The notes beneath the pieces were generated by a model. It was not told where the DNA came from and made no database searches. It saw nothing but the letters and a program-made list of their open reading frames with translations. A DNA stretch of 48,517 bases from assembly GCF_030813435.1 (NCBI RefSeq), contig NZ_JAUSUG010000032.1, positions 1 to 48,517 on the forward strand, in the 5' to 3' direction. The number at the start of each line of letters is the position of its first letter. Within the stretch, counting starts at the first letter, position 1. The stretch is from Evansella vedderi (GTDB lineage Bacteria; Bacillota; Bacilli; Bacillales; Salisediminibacteriaceae). The position numbers were made by a program, and so were the translations under genes. This document shows, piece after piece, positions 25,570 through 34,790 of this stretch.

Positions 25570-26757
25570 TTATAAAGCGTAGGAATGTAATCCTGCAATG
25601 ACAAGATTCACAAAGATTAAGTTAAACATAATGAGGGCAAAACCTATTACACACATCCAAGCACTTTTTTCTCCATGCCATCCCCTCGATAACCGAAGAT
25701 GTAAATAAGCTGCGTAAAATAAGAAGGTAATTAATGCCCAGACTTCTTTAGGATCCCACCCCCAAAATCTTGTCCAGGCAATTTGCGCCCATATCATGGC
25801 AAAGATTAATCCCCCTAAAGTAAAAATAGGGAACCCAATAGCGATTGCACGATAGCTTAGCTCATCGACAGATTGTGGATTTACGTTCTTTAATAAAGGT
25901 TGGATTGCTCCTCCAATAGGTTTTCTAAAAATAAGCCTTAAGACAAAGTAAAGGAGTAGTCCTCCCAAAAGGGACCAAATTACTGTATTTAGATCATCAC
26001 TACGGATGATAGCAGGAGCAGAAATCCATGGATCGAACCGATTTACAGTAATAAGCTGCCCCTCGTTTGGTCCAATTAGTGCCGGCTTATTATATTCCAC
26101 GACAGCTTCATTTCCTCTTTCATCAACATAATTGAACACTGCCTCATATTCAGCAAAGGAAAAGCCAATCACTAACAAAATATACGCCACAAAACTTAAT
26201 AAAGTAAATAGGATAAACTCCAAACCTTTTACCTTATTAGACGCTTTTGTAAAATCAATTACTCTTATTAAATAAAGAAGTCCGCCAGCAAAGCCGATTG
26301 CCAAAATACCTTGTCCTATTGCCACTGTAATAACGTGAATAGTTAGCCATTCTGACTGAAGGGCAGGTATTAAAGGCTGTACCTCCCTTGGAAACATGGA
26401 TGCGTAAGCAATAATTAACATCACTACTGGCATTGTGAAGAGTCCTAAGTAATTATTCCGATAGATTGGATAGATTATTACAAAGGCTAATGCCATACAA
26501 ATCCCAAGGAATGTCGTATACTCAAACATATTACTAACAGGGGCATGTCCGATGGCATACCATCTAATAGCAAAATAAGCTAGTGAAGTTATTACCGCTA
26601 AGATCGAAACAATATATCCTATAGGTCCAGACCTATTTTTTTCAATCCCTTCTTTATTTTTAAACTTCCTTCCTGTAATGGAAACCCAAAATAAAATTGT
26701 AGCGGCTAAATATAAAAAAAATGAAACATGCAGAAAATTACTGCTTAGTTGAACCAT
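25570..26757 (-). CDS. resC: Cytochrome c synthase subunit ResC (CcsA family)
   Basis: The 395-residue polytopic membrane protein has the haem-handling tryptophan-rich motif WTRFWGWDPKEVWALIT near residue 340 and conserved His residues in flanking helices. With ResB it attaches haem to apocytochromes c outside the membrane. The ATG at 26757 follows GGAGG by 6 nt. It overlaps the end of resB by 20 bp. Twenty-one upstream codons in the same frame lie wholly inside resB and are rejected as the start. Confidence 0.95.
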   Translation of the reverse strand: MVQLSSNFLHVSFFLYLAATILFWVSITGRKFKNKEGIEKNRSGPIGYIVSILAVITSLAYFAIRWYAIGHAPVSNMFEYTTFLGICMALAFVIIYPIYRNNYLGLFTMPVVMLIIAYASMFPREVQPLIPALQSEWLTIHVITVAIGQGILAIGFAGGLLYLIRVIDFTKASNKVKGLEFILFTLLSFVAYILLVIGFSFAEYEAVFNYVDERGNEAVVEYNKPALIGPNEGQLITVNRFDPWISAPAIIRSDDLNTVIWSLLGGLLLYFVLRLIFRKPIGGAIQPLLKNVNPQSVDELSYRAIAIGFPIFTLGGLIFAMIWAQIAWTRFWGWDPKEVWALITFLFYAAYLHLRLSRGWHGEKSAWMCVIGFALIMFNLIFVNLVIAGLHSYAL

Positions 26758-28432
26758 TGTTATCCTCCACTCCTTCAATCTCCTTCGACCGTTCGTTAAG
26801 GTTCTCCTCTGTTTGGTCAATAGGCATTGGGATTGCTGTATTCTTGGTTATAGCTTGAAAATCATTCTTGAGGGCATGCCAATTTTTATTTGCATGTCCT
26901 GCTACCCATATTTCTCCATCTCGGTTTTGAAGCCAAATTCTACGATGATTCCAATAGGAGCCTTGTACTAAACCGATCATGAAAATTATCCCGCCAATTG
27001 ATAATATAGGGATTGTTCTATCCTTTCGAATGGTTAAGGCTGTTACATTTCTCATTTCAACGTCAATCATACGGATACGATAATCGTTTTCTCCATTTAA
27101 CTCTTCATTAATTTGAATACCTACTAAGCTAATTTCTCCTTGATCCTCATCAGGGTCCATCTCAGGTGTAAATACCTCAAATATAATACGAGGATTATCA
27201 GGAATACGATTTAATGTCGTAGGTTCACGATTGTCATTAATAACAAAGTTAGGGAAATACTCCATAATCTCTATTCGATATCCATTTTCAAATTCATATA
27301 CCATTTCTGGATCATACAAATTAACAGTAAATTCAATTTCCGATAAATCTTCCTCATTAGCTTCGTCTACGGCTTCTATAGTAAACGTAAATTCTGCAAG
27401 TTCATTGAGTTTGTAATCCACTTGGTAAAGAGCGAACTCTCCAAAGGTTAGTGGGTCATTTACACGAATGTAATGATGCTTCACTTCTTCTAATTCCGGT
27501 TCAGATCCAATAGCGTTCGTTGACGTTCTTCTTAATAACGTTGCTGAGGTTTGAAACTTCTGTACGACTGGTGCGCCTGCCCGTTCTAATGATTCACGAT
27601 ACAATTCGTCATCTTCATCGTATAATACTACTTTAAATTCTTCATTTCTTAGGAAATACTCTCCGTCTGTCCCTTTAATAACGACTTCCTCTCCATCACG
27701 AACCCATATATGCTCGTCCAGATACATTTCCGGGAAAAATCTAAGCATACATCCAATTAAAAAGATAATTAATCCAATATGGTTAACATATGGGCCCCAC
27801 CTAGAGAATCGGCCTTTTTCAGCAAGAATATTTCCATTATCCTTACGTATATTATATTTTTTCTTTTTTAATATTTCTTCCGCTTGAGCGAAAGATTCCT
27901 CTATATTCTCTATTTGACCTGACTTAGCAAAAAGCTTTTGTCTTTCTAGGAATTTGGTATGTCTTGTAATTCGCTGAGTTTTTAATGCACGATACAGTGG
28001 AACAAAACGGTCCAAACTACAAATGACTAGTGAAATTCCTAAAGCGGCAATTAACGCCATATACCACCAAGAGGTATACATATCGTGAAGTCCTAACTGA
28101 TAATAAAGCTTCCCAAAGGTACCATATTCATTTTCATAAAATTGACTTGCCCTTTCTCCCGGTGGAAGATACATTTCTTGAGGGAGAATTGTCCCTAAAG
28201 AGGATGCGAGTAATAATAATACAATGATCCAAATCCCAACTTTAACAGACGAAAAAAAGTTCCAAATTTTATCTACTATTGATTTTTTATAAGTTTGAGA
28301 CCTTCTAGCTACACCTTCATAACGCATGTCCGCTACTTGGCCGTCGTCCTCTATTAAAGGTTTTCCACATGACTCACATAAATAAGTACCAAAAGGGTTT
28401 ACATGGCCACATTCACATTTTACGTTTTCCAT
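26738..28432 (-). CDS. resB: Cytochrome c synthase subunit ResB
   Basis: The 564-residue ResB/Ccs1 protein starts with a small zinc-ribbon-like segment (CECGH... CESCG, residues 7-22), as in B. subtilis ResB. Membrane helices follow (about 65-85, 123-143, 212-232), then a large extracytoplasmic domain and a final helix (about 480-500). It works with ResC in haem ligation. GGGGGA lies upstream of the ATG; resA ends 12 bp before. Confidence 0.95.
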   Translation of the reverse strand: MENVKCECGHVNPFGTYLCESCGKPLIEDDGQVADMRYEGVARRSQTYKKSIVDKIWNFFSSVKVGIWIIVLLLLASSLGTILPQEMYLPPGERASQFYENEYGTFGKLYYQLGLHDMYTSWWYMALIAALGISLVICSLDRFVPLYRALKTQRITRHTKFLERQKLFAKSGQIENIEESFAQAEEILKKKKYNIRKDNGNILAEKGRFSRWGPYVNHIGLIIFLIGCMLRFFPEMYLDEHIWVRDGEEVVIKGTDGEYFLRNEEFKVVLYDEDDELYRESLERAGAPVVQKFQTSATLLRRTSTNAIGSEPELEEVKHHYIRVNDPLTFGEFALYQVDYKLNELAEFTFTIEAVDEANEEDLSEIEFTVNLYDPEMVYEFENGYRIEIMEYFPNFVINDNREPTTLNRIPDNPRIIFEVFTPEMDPDEDQGEISLVGIQINEELNGENDYRIRMIDVEMRNVTALTIRKDRTIPILSIGGIIFMIGLVQGSYWNHRRIWLQNRDGEIWVAGHANKNWHALKNDFQAITKNTAIPMPIDQTEENLNERSKEIEGVEDNNGSTKQ

Positions 28433-28444
28433 TTGTATCCCCCA

Positions 28445-28972
28445 TTAACTTCCTGGTATTAAGCGATCTAAAGATTCTAATACTTGCTCCTCTGTTTTAG
28501 CTCCAAGTTGACGTTCCATTACTATACCATTTTCATCTATTAAAAACGTTGTTGGCAAGGTTGCCACACCATAAGCATTAGTAACAAGATTATTCCTGTC
28601 AATAAATAAACGATAATTAATGTCAAATCGTTGCTTATGTCTTTCTACTTGAACTTTAGACTCATTTACATTCACAGCTACAATTTCTACACCTTTTTCT
28701 CTATAGTCCTCGTAATGATCACGTAAATACTGCATTTTTTGTCGACAGAAACTACAATATGTAGCCCAAAAATTCATATATACACCTTTACCCTTTAAAT
28801 CATTTAATTCAATAGGGTTATCTTCTAAATCTCTTAAAACAAAGTTTGGGGCAACGTCCCCTTCATCTACTAATCCCCGTTCCGTCGAAAAATGGCTCCA
28901 AAAGGTGTATCCAATTGCCGCAACCATGACGATTAATATCACAGAACGGATAATAAGTCTTTTCTGTTTCAT
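28445..28972 (-). CDS. resA: Thiol-disulfide oxidoreductase ResA with altered active site
   Basis: This is a 175-residue membrane-anchored thioredoxin-like protein: one N-terminal helix (about 6-26), then a TlpA/ResA domain with the cis-proline loop TLPTTFLI. ResA reduces apocytochrome c thiols before haem attachment. The active site here is C73-S-F-C76, and residue 79 is Lys. B. subtilis ResA has CEPC, with Glu80 three residues after the second Cys. Position (resA-resB-resC) and overall sequence still make ResA the best call. GGGGGAG precedes the ATG. Confidence 0.92.
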   Translation of the reverse strand: MKQKRLIIRSVILIVMVAAIGYTFWSHFSTERGLVDEGDVAPNFVLRDLEDNPIELNDLKGKGVYMNFWATYCSFCRQKMQYLRDHYEDYREKGVEIVAVNVNESKVQVERHKQRFDINYRLFIDRNNLVTNAYGVATLPTTFLIDENGIVMERQLGAKTEEQVLESLDRLIPGS

Positions 28973-29063
28973 CCTTCTCCCCCATTTTACTTTTTAAAGA
29001 TAATTTTATGTTACCACTATATCCACATTGTTAATAGGTGTTGGCCATTGGTAATTGTGAACA

Positions 29064-29783
29064 TTATGTGACAGCCAATTCCCTTAATTGCTTTACCTCA
29101 TGTGGTTTTAACTCCCGAAATTCACCAGCATTTAATCCCTTCAAGTTTAAAAAGCCATATTGCTCTCGTTTCAATTTTATTACAGGATGACCAATGGCAT
29201 CAAACATACGCCTAACTTGACGATTTTTCCCTTCTCGAATGGAGATTTCCACAATGGATGTATTTTTCTTTTTATCCGTACGAGTTACCTTCACCTTTGC
29301 GGGCGCTGTTTTCCCATCCTCTAAATGTATTCCCTTCTCTAACTTTTTTAAAGTTTCCCTCAAGGGTATTCCTTCTACTTTTGCAATATAAGTTTTATAA
29401 ACCTTATACTTCGGGTGCATAAGCATATTTGCAAAATCTCCATCATTGGTTAATAGTATAAGACCTGAAGTATCAGAATCTAATCTTCCAATTGGAAAGA
29501 TTCTTTTATCCGTTGGAATAAAATCTGTAACCACTTTTCTACCGTGTTCGTCGCTTACACTAGAAATTACTCCAGTCGGCTTATAAAGTAAAAAGTACAC
29601 TGGTTCTTCCTTGTCAAGGGGCACACCATCAACCACTACTTTGTCGTGTTTCATATCAACCTTTGTTCCTAGTTCCTTTATTTGTTTCCCATTCACATAA
29701 ACCCTGCCGTCTAAAATCAATTGCTCCGCTTTTCTTCGGGAGGTAATGCCAGATTGTGCAATAACCTTTTGTAACCGTTCCAA
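29064..29783 (-). CDS. rluB: 23S rRNA pseudouridine synthase RluB
   Basis: This is a protein of about 239 residues, with an N-terminal S4 RNA-binding domain (about 1-60) and an RluB/RsuA catalytic domain that includes IGRLDSDTSGLILLTNDG with the catalytic Asp. It makes a pseudouridine in the 23S rRNA peptidyl-transferase region. TTG at 29783 gives MERLQKVIA, the usual family start, with GAGGTG 6 nt upstream; a GTG three codons earlier overlaps that site. It precedes resA by 91 bp and may be cotranscribed with it. Confidence 0.94.
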   Translation of the reverse strand: MERLQKVIAQSGITSRRKAEQLILDGRVYVNGKQIKELGTKVDMKHDKVVVDGVPLDKEEPVYFLLYKPTGVISSVSDEHGRKVVTDFIPTDKRIFPIGRLDSDTSGLILLTNDGDFANMLMHPKYKVYKTYIAKVEGIPLRETLKKLEKGIHLEDGKTAPAKVKVTRTDKKKNTSIVEISIREGKNRQVRRMFDAIGHPVIKLKREQYGFLNLKGLNAGEFRELKPHEVKQLRELAVT

Positions 29784-29896
29784 GAACCTCACCTCGAGCT
29801 CATTATTTTATATCAATTACTATTTTCGTCGAAAAAATAACTTTTTCAAACGTTTATTTTATCTTTTTTTTTATTCCGTTACAAATAAAAACAACT

Positions 29897-29940
29897 AAAA
29901 AGGTGAGTCTAAAGGTATATTTTTAACCTTTAGACTCACC
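29897..29940 (-). terminator. Terminator after spmB
   Basis: A 14-bp perfect stem, GGTGAGTCTAAAGG with CCTTTAGACTCACC, is followed by TTTTTAG on the minus strand. Confidence 0.9.
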
Positions 29941-29954
29941 CTTAAATTAAATTA

Positions 29955-30485
29955 TTACAAGAAAATTAATGATACAATAATTATTGAAGCAAGAACACCA
30001 ATAATATCTGCTAATAATCCTACTTTTAGGGCATCCCCCATCTTTCTTATCCCAACTGCCCCGAAATAAACTGTTAGGACATAAAAGGTGGTGTCAGTAC
30101 TTCCTTGCATAGTTGAGGCTAGTCTCCCGATAAACGAGTCGGGGCCATGAGTGGCAATCAAGTCACTTGTCATTCCTAGTGCTCCTGTCCCTGACAGAGG
30201 TCTAATTAGAGCTAGTGGAACAATGTCTGCTGGAATCCCTATTGCCTGTAACATTGGTCTCATAAGGGAAATAAAAAATTCCATAGCTCCAGATTCTCTA
30301 AAAACGGTAATGGCAACGAGCATTCCAACTAAATATGGAATTATTGAAAAGGACATTTGTACCCCTTCTTTTGCCCCTTCTACAAAGGTTTCATAGGTTG
30401 GTACTCTTTTTAACGTTCCTGCTACGAGTACTAATGCGATAATTGTAGGGATGATCCAAATAGAAATGGTCGTTACCCACTCCAT
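29955..30485 (-). CDS. spmB: Spore maturation protein B
   Basis: This 176-residue polytopic membrane protein of the nucleoside-recognition (Gate) family has the motifs IPYLVGMLVA and RPLSGTGALGM. In B. subtilis spmA and spmB are needed for normal core dehydration and heat resistance of spores. It starts 6 bp after spmA and ends with a strong terminator, closing the dacB-spmA-spmB operon. Confidence 0.95.
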   Translation of the reverse strand: MEWVTTISIWIIPTIIALVLVAGTLKRVPTYETFVEGAKEGVQMSFSIIPYLVGMLVAITVFRESGAMEFFISLMRPMLQAIGIPADIVPLALIRPLSGTGALGMTSDLIATHGPDSFIGRLASTMQGSTDTTFYVLTVYFGAVGIRKMGDALKVGLLADIIGVLASIIIVSLIFL

Positions 30486-30491
30486 AGTGCT

Positions 30492-31082
30492 TCACATCCT
30501 TTTTCTCATTCTTCTATAATAGAAAAATCGATCCACTAATATGGCACCCATTGTAGAACAGGCGGTAGCTAAAATGGTTGTTCCGACTATTTCTGTGGGA
30601 GACACGGATCCATATTGAATTCTAATGGAGATGACTGTCGTTGGTATTAGTGTAATGCTTGCTGTATTAATTGCTAATAATGTAATCATGGAACGGCTTG
30701 CTTCGTCTTTTCCCCCATTTAATCGTTTTAACTCTTCCATTGCCTTTATGCCCATTGGAGTAGCAGCATTTCCTAACCCAAACATGTTTGCACTCATATT
30801 TGAAAGGATATAGCCCATTGCAGGATGGTCCTTTGGAATGTCCGGAAAAAGTCTTCGAGCTATGGGTTGTAGTAATCTACTTAAACCCTTTAAAAGACCG
30901 GCCTTCTCCGCAATCTTCATTAGGCCCAGCCAGAAAGTAAGGACACTTATTAATCCAATACATATAGCAACGGCTTCCTTTGCCCCTTGAAATATGGCTT
31001 CATTCACTTTATCCATTGTCCCGTTAATACCAGCAAAAACCAGTCCGATCACAAATAGGGTAACCCATATAATATTAACCAC
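30492..31082 (-). CDS. spmA: Spore maturation protein A
   Basis: The 196-residue polytopic membrane protein has the Gate-domain block NMSANMFGLGNAATPMGIKA. It acts with SpmB in spore core dehydration. It uses a GTG start with GGAG 9 nt upstream and overlaps the end of dacB by 8 bp, the arrangement known from B. subtilis. Confidence 0.95.
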   Translation of the reverse strand: MVNIIWVTLFVIGLVFAGINGTMDKVNEAIFQGAKEAVAICIGLISVLTFWLGLMKIAEKAGLLKGLSRLLQPIARRLFPDIPKDHPAMGYILSNMSANMFGLGNAATPMGIKAMEELKRLNGGKDEASRSMITLLAINTASITLIPTTVISIRIQYGSVSPTEIVGTTILATACSTMGAILVDRFFYYRRMRKRM

Positions 31083-32223
31083 CAGTTCTCACTCCTGTAG
31101 CCATAAACAACTGCTCCAACCACTTTTTCCAAAAGGGTTTCTTTTCCACTATTGTTTCTATATACCTCAATGGGACAGTACCAATAACCTCTTCCCCTAA
31201 CTCAATTTGGATGGTACCAATTGGATACGGATGACCTTCCTCTTCCCACCGATTATCTGCAGGAGGACGGTATAAAACTAACCTGCTTTTTACCGCATCC
31301 ATCTCCTCTTTTGTCAATGGGTATTCAAAGGAGTACTCTGCAGTAATTTTACCCTTATAATATTCATCTGGTATTCCGTTGACTTTTCCTTTCTCAATGA
31401 TTGAAACTACCTCAAAGGTATTGAATCCCCATTCGAATAAACTCATATGGTCATTCCAATCACTCGGGGCATTTATTGTCACAGCTATCAAATCAACACC
31501 ATTATCCTCTGCTGTTGAGACCAATGTTCTTTTCGCACGTTTCGTATAGCCTGTCTTTCCACCAGTAGATTTACTATATAGCTGAGTAAGTAATCGATTT
31601 TTATTATTAAAAACACGTGGGTGTTCATCTTTATTAATGGACCGATAGGATGATGTACCTGCAATTTCCCTATATTCCTCATTTTTCATTGCATACCTTG
31701 TTAGTAATGCCATATCATATGCTGTTGAATAATGTTCCTCATGATCATCTAATCCGTGGGGATTAGCAAAAGCCGTATTATTCATACCTAATTCATTTCT
31801 TTTTTCATTCATCATGAAAACAAATCCTTCTAAGCTCCCTGCAACATGCTCTGCTATGGCAACTGCTGCATCATTACCGGAACGGAGCATCAAACCGTAT
31901 ACTAAATCACGGAGTTTAATTTTTTCCCCTCCAACCAAATATATTGACGACCCTTCAGTTCCCTCTGCATTTGTAGAAATGGTAACCCATTCGTCCATTT
32001 TTCCTGATTCAATAGCCAATATGGCTGTCATTATTTTTGTAATACTTGCAATTCTCATTGGGGTGTGTGCATCTTTTTCAAAAAGAATCCGCCCGCTCTC
32101 CTGTTCCATTAGTATAGCTCCTCGTGCAGAAACCCCCCCTGGATATGTAGCGGCATCGCCAATATTTATGTTTGAATAAAAAAAGATTACAGTTACAAAA
32201 ATAATAAATACTTTTTTTCTCAT
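31075..32223 (-). CDS. dacB: D-alanyl-D-alanine carboxypeptidase DacB (PBP5*)
   Basis: The 382-residue protein is the same length as B. subtilis DacB. It has a signal peptide (about 1-25), the active-site SITK (Ser60, Lys63), SGN and KTG motifs of class C low-molecular-weight penicillin-binding proteins, and a C-terminal beta-rich domain with an amphipathic tail. It regulates cross-linking of the spore cortex. ATG at 32223 follows GGAGGA by about 8 nt; 34 upstream in-frame codons lack a site and are excluded. Confidence 0.95.
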   Translation of the reverse strand: MRKKVFIIFVTVIFFYSNINIGDAATYPGGVSARGAILMEQESGRILFEKDAHTPMRIASITKIMTAILAIESGKMDEWVTISTNAEGTEGSSIYLVGGEKIKLRDLVYGLMLRSGNDAAVAIAEHVAGSLEGFVFMMNEKRNELGMNNTAFANPHGLDDHEEHYSTAYDMALLTRYAMKNEEYREIAGTSSYRSINKDEHPRVFNNKNRLLTQLYSKSTGGKTGYTKRAKRTLVSTAEDNGVDLIAVTINAPSDWNDHMSLFEWGFNTFEVVSIIEKGKVNGIPDEYYKGKITAEYSFEYPLTKEEMDAVKSRLVLYRPPADNRWEEEGHPYPIGTIQIELGEEVIGTVPLRYIETIVEKKPFWKKWLEQLFMATGVRTGG

Positions 32224-32379
32224 AATTTTCCTCCGCAATTTCTTTTTGTACAAGTCTATGCAGAGGTTACTAATATATGTCCAACCTAAGGAAGAAGAGT
32301 GACTTAAAAACACAAAGAGACCCAAAGAAAATCTGACTTCCGATTCTCCATGGGCCCTTTTTACTTCTTTTATTAAATT

Positions 32380-32730
32380 TCATCCTTTTGGTTTAAAGAT
32401 GAGCGCGGCCATAAAACTGAATATAATCGCAGCTGAAATACCAGCACTTGTTACTTCAAAAATACCGGTAATAATACCAATAATACCATAGTTATTTGCC
32501 TCAGCTAGTGCACCCTGTACTAAAGAGTTACCAAAGCTTGTAATAGGAACAGTTGCTCCTGCGCCCGCAAAATCAACTAGCCTTTCATAAAGACCAAAGC
32601 CTTGTAACACTGCCCCAGAAACAACTAACGTACTCATTGTATGAGCAGGGGTTAATTTCATTACATCCATTAATATTTGACCAATTACACAAATAATACC
32701 TCCAACAATAAATGCTGTGACAAAAATCAT
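32380..32730 (-). CDS. spoVAE: Stage V sporulation protein AE (SpoVAEB type), solitary
   Basis: The 116-residue membrane protein has three or four hydrophobic helices and the family features [17 protein letters not shown] and [19 protein letters not shown]. SpoVAEB belongs, with SpoVAC and SpoVAD, to the core of the dipicolinic acid channel of the spore inner membrane. Here it stands without spoVAC or spoVAD, just after a YhcN-like lipoprotein gene (34 bp gap) and ahead of dacB. AGGGAGGGGG lies upstream of the ATG. The main spoVA operon of this window lacks this gene. Confidence 0.92.
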   Translation of the reverse strand: MIFVTAFIVGGIICVIGQILMDVMKLTPAHTMSTLVVSGAVLQGFGLYERLVDFAGAGATVPITSFGNSLVQGALAEANNYGIIGIITGIFEVTSAGISAAIIFSFMAALIFKPKG

Positions 32731-32764
32731 GTGGTTCCCCCTCCCTGCTATGAACGAATAATTT

Positions 32765-33205
32765 TTAACCCTTCATATCTTTTTCAATTTTCTTTAACTT
32801 CTCTGACAGTTGTTCCTTCGTTATTTTTCCTTCTTTTACTTGCTTTTCCAAAGAAGATATTTCTTGATCTAATTTCTTATCAGTGGAGACATGGATGTTT
32901 CCTTTCTCTTCAACGGATTTTGCCCTTTTATGTGCATTTTGACGGATTTCCTGTAAAAATAGACGATCAAAACCCGTTACCGTCAAAGTTATATAAACAT
33001 CCTTGTCCAAGGAAATTGCCCGGACATTATCCACTTCTTTCATTTTAGATATTTCCGTTTTAATTTCATTTGCTAACTGCTGTGAAACTGTTGGTTTTTT
33101 TTCAGTAGTGGATAGGGCTCTCTGTTCACCTTCCGCTGTTTCACATCCGATAAAAAGCAATCCACATAAGAAGAACATACAAAAAGTAATACCCCATTTC
33201 TTCAT
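32765..33205 (-). CDS. Putative sporulation lipoprotein, YhcN/YlaJ-like
   Basis: The 146-residue protein has a lipobox (LFIGC, Cys21). A small alpha/beta domain (about 50-110) follows, with [19 protein letters not shown] resembling the YhcN/YlaJ fold, and then a charged coiled-coil-prone tail (about 112-146). YhcN and YlaJ are spore-associated lipoproteins. The gene lies directly upstream of spoVAE with a 34-bp gap, so cotranscription in the forespore is likely. The family call is from pattern resemblance, so moderate confidence. Confidence 0.7.
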   Translation of the reverse strand: MKKWGITFCMFFLCGLLFIGCETAEGEQRALSTTEKKPTVSQQLANEIKTEISKMKEVDNVRAISLDKDVYITLTVTGFDRLFLQEIRQNAHKRAKSVEEKGNIHVSTDKKLDQEISSLEKQVKEGKITKEQLSEKLKKIEKDMKG

Positions 33206-33437
33206 ACGTTTGCCCTTCCCCTTCCTTGAGTAATTTTCTAAGATGAAGCAAAATTATATGTAATGTGTTGAGTTTTGACAATTAAATCTTCATAAAAAAT
33301 TTATCGTGATATTATCATGTGTTTTCCCATTTTTTCTTATGCAGCAAAGCGCAACTTCCTTTTACTGGAAGTTTTAAAAAAAACGATTATACTTGAAATA
33401 TATATTTGTTATCATAAACAGGAAAGGAGGATTCACA

Positions 33438-33938
33438 TTGGAAGTTATAATACTAGGAGGTATAGGGGTAATATTATTGTTCCAATTTATAATAATTTTA
33501 TTTGTCCTAAATGTGAGAAACAACATATTGAAACATAATAATAAAAGTAATAATCGGAGCTCCAAATTGGATCGTCAGTATTGGAAAAATGAAGTGAGAC
33601 GTACAGTAGAATTACAATGTATGATGGTACGAAATGCTATTCAAAAACAGATAGTAGATATTCATATGAAAGAAATTCAAATCGCGCCTAGGTCCTTATC
33701 TATTCCTTATAAAACATTAGAGGAAATTTATACAACTGAACAATTAGAAATAATTGTTGAATTTTGGCAATCCTATAATGAATACTTAAATAAATATTGG
33801 TTAACTTCATCCCAAAATATCAAATCTACTTTTCCTCAACAACAGGTCAGCCAATTAGTCGCTTCATCCAAGCAATTGACATATCAAATGAATCAATGGA
33901 TTGAAAAAATTATGGACGAAACAGAAAAAAATTCTTAA
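33438..33938 (+). CDS. Single-pass membrane protein of unknown function
   Basis: This encodes about 166 residues: one N-terminal membrane helix (about 2-25), then a soluble, mostly helical domain with no motif I know. TTG at 33438 is chosen because GGAGG lies 7 nt upstream; upstream in-frame codons from 33393 have no such site. It is divergent from the YhcN-like and spoVAE pair and is followed 36 bp later by the DUF421 gene, so the two are likely cotranscribed. Confidence 0.6.
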   Translation: MEVIILGGIGVILLFQFIIILFVLNVRNNILKHNNKSNNRSSKLDRQYWKNEVRRTVELQCMMVRNAIQKQIVDIHMKEIQIAPRSLSIPYKTLEEIYTTEQLEIIVEFWQSYNEYLNKYWLTSSQNIKSTFPQQQVSQLVASSKQLTYQMNQWIEKIMDETEKNS

Positions 33939-33974
33939 GAACAAAAAATATTACAAATGGGTGAGGTAAAGACA

Positions 33975-34682
33975 ATGAACACTAACTTTACTGCATTAAC
34001 GATTGAACTTGTGGTAGGCTTCATTGCCTTGCTTTTACTTACAAAAATTACTGGCAAAACCCAGATAACCCAATTAACCCCATTCGATTTTATTTCTGCT
34101 TTAATCATAGGGGAACTTGTGGGGAATGCCATGTATAATATCGAAATTGGTGTTAATTACGTACTATATGCTATTTTTCTATGGGGTTCGTTAACCTATT
34201 TAGTCGAGTGGATAACACTAAAATGGAAAAAAACAAGGGGACTAATTGAAGGTGTGCCCTCTATTGTAGTTCACAGAGGTATAATTGATAGAAAACAATT
34301 AAAGAAAAACCGTTTAGATTTAAATCAACTTCAACATCTTCTTAGAGACAAAGGAGTATTTTCCATGCAAGAAGTGGAATATGCTATTCTGGAATCAAAT
34401 GGGAAGGTAAATGTTTTAAAAAAATTTCCCTATCAGGAAGCAACAAAAAATGATATTCAAATAAAAGGACCTTCTACATCGCTGCCAATAGCTGTTATTA
34501 GTGATGGAGAATGGATCGATGAAAATGTAAGGCAAACAAAGTATTCAAAACAGTATTATATTGAGGTACTTCAAAAACACGGTCTTAATGTAAGCCATAT
34601 TATATTTGGAGAATGGATTGAAAATCAACCTTTATACATACAGATTAATCATCATCCATTTGTAAAAAAAATAGAGTTATAA
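33975..34682 (+). CDS. DUF421 (YetF-type) membrane protein
   Basis: The 236-residue protein has three N-terminal membrane helices (about 8-25, 40-58, 62-82) followed by a cytoplasmic domain. The family blocks are KITGKTQITQLTPFDFISAL, EGVPSIVVHRG, and LNQLQHLLRDKGVFSMQEVE with AILESNGKVNV. DUF421 genes are standard members of spoVA-2mob operons and occur as yetF/ydfR in Bacillus. ATG at 33975 follows GAGGT; an ATG six codons upstream overlaps that site. It is transcribed away from the YhcN-like/spoVAE pair. Confidence 0.85.
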   Translation: MNTNFTALTIELVVGFIALLLLTKITGKTQITQLTPFDFISALIIGELVGNAMYNIEIGVNYVLYAIFLWGSLTYLVEWITLKWKKTRGLIEGVPSIVVHRGIIDRKQLKKNRLDLNQLQHLLRDKGVFSMQEVEYAILESNGKVNVLKKFPYQEATKNDIQIKGPSTSLPIAVISDGEWIDENVRQTKYSKQYYIEVLQKHGLNVSHIIFGEWIENQPLYIQINHHPFVKKIEL

Positions 34683-34686
34683 ATGC

Positions 34687-34724
34687 ATTAAAAAACTACG
34701 AACTTATGTCCGTAGCTTTTTAAT
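34687..34724. terminator. Bidirectional terminator between the DUF421 gene and sodF
   Basis: CTACGAAC pairs with GTCCGTAG (G.U allowed), with A-run before and T-run after, so it can end transcripts from both sides. Confidence 0.75.
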
Positions 34725-34790
34725 TCAGGCTTTCTCCAAGATCTTCAAAATAACAAACAATTTATTCGAAAAGCTCCTTTAATAAAATTC

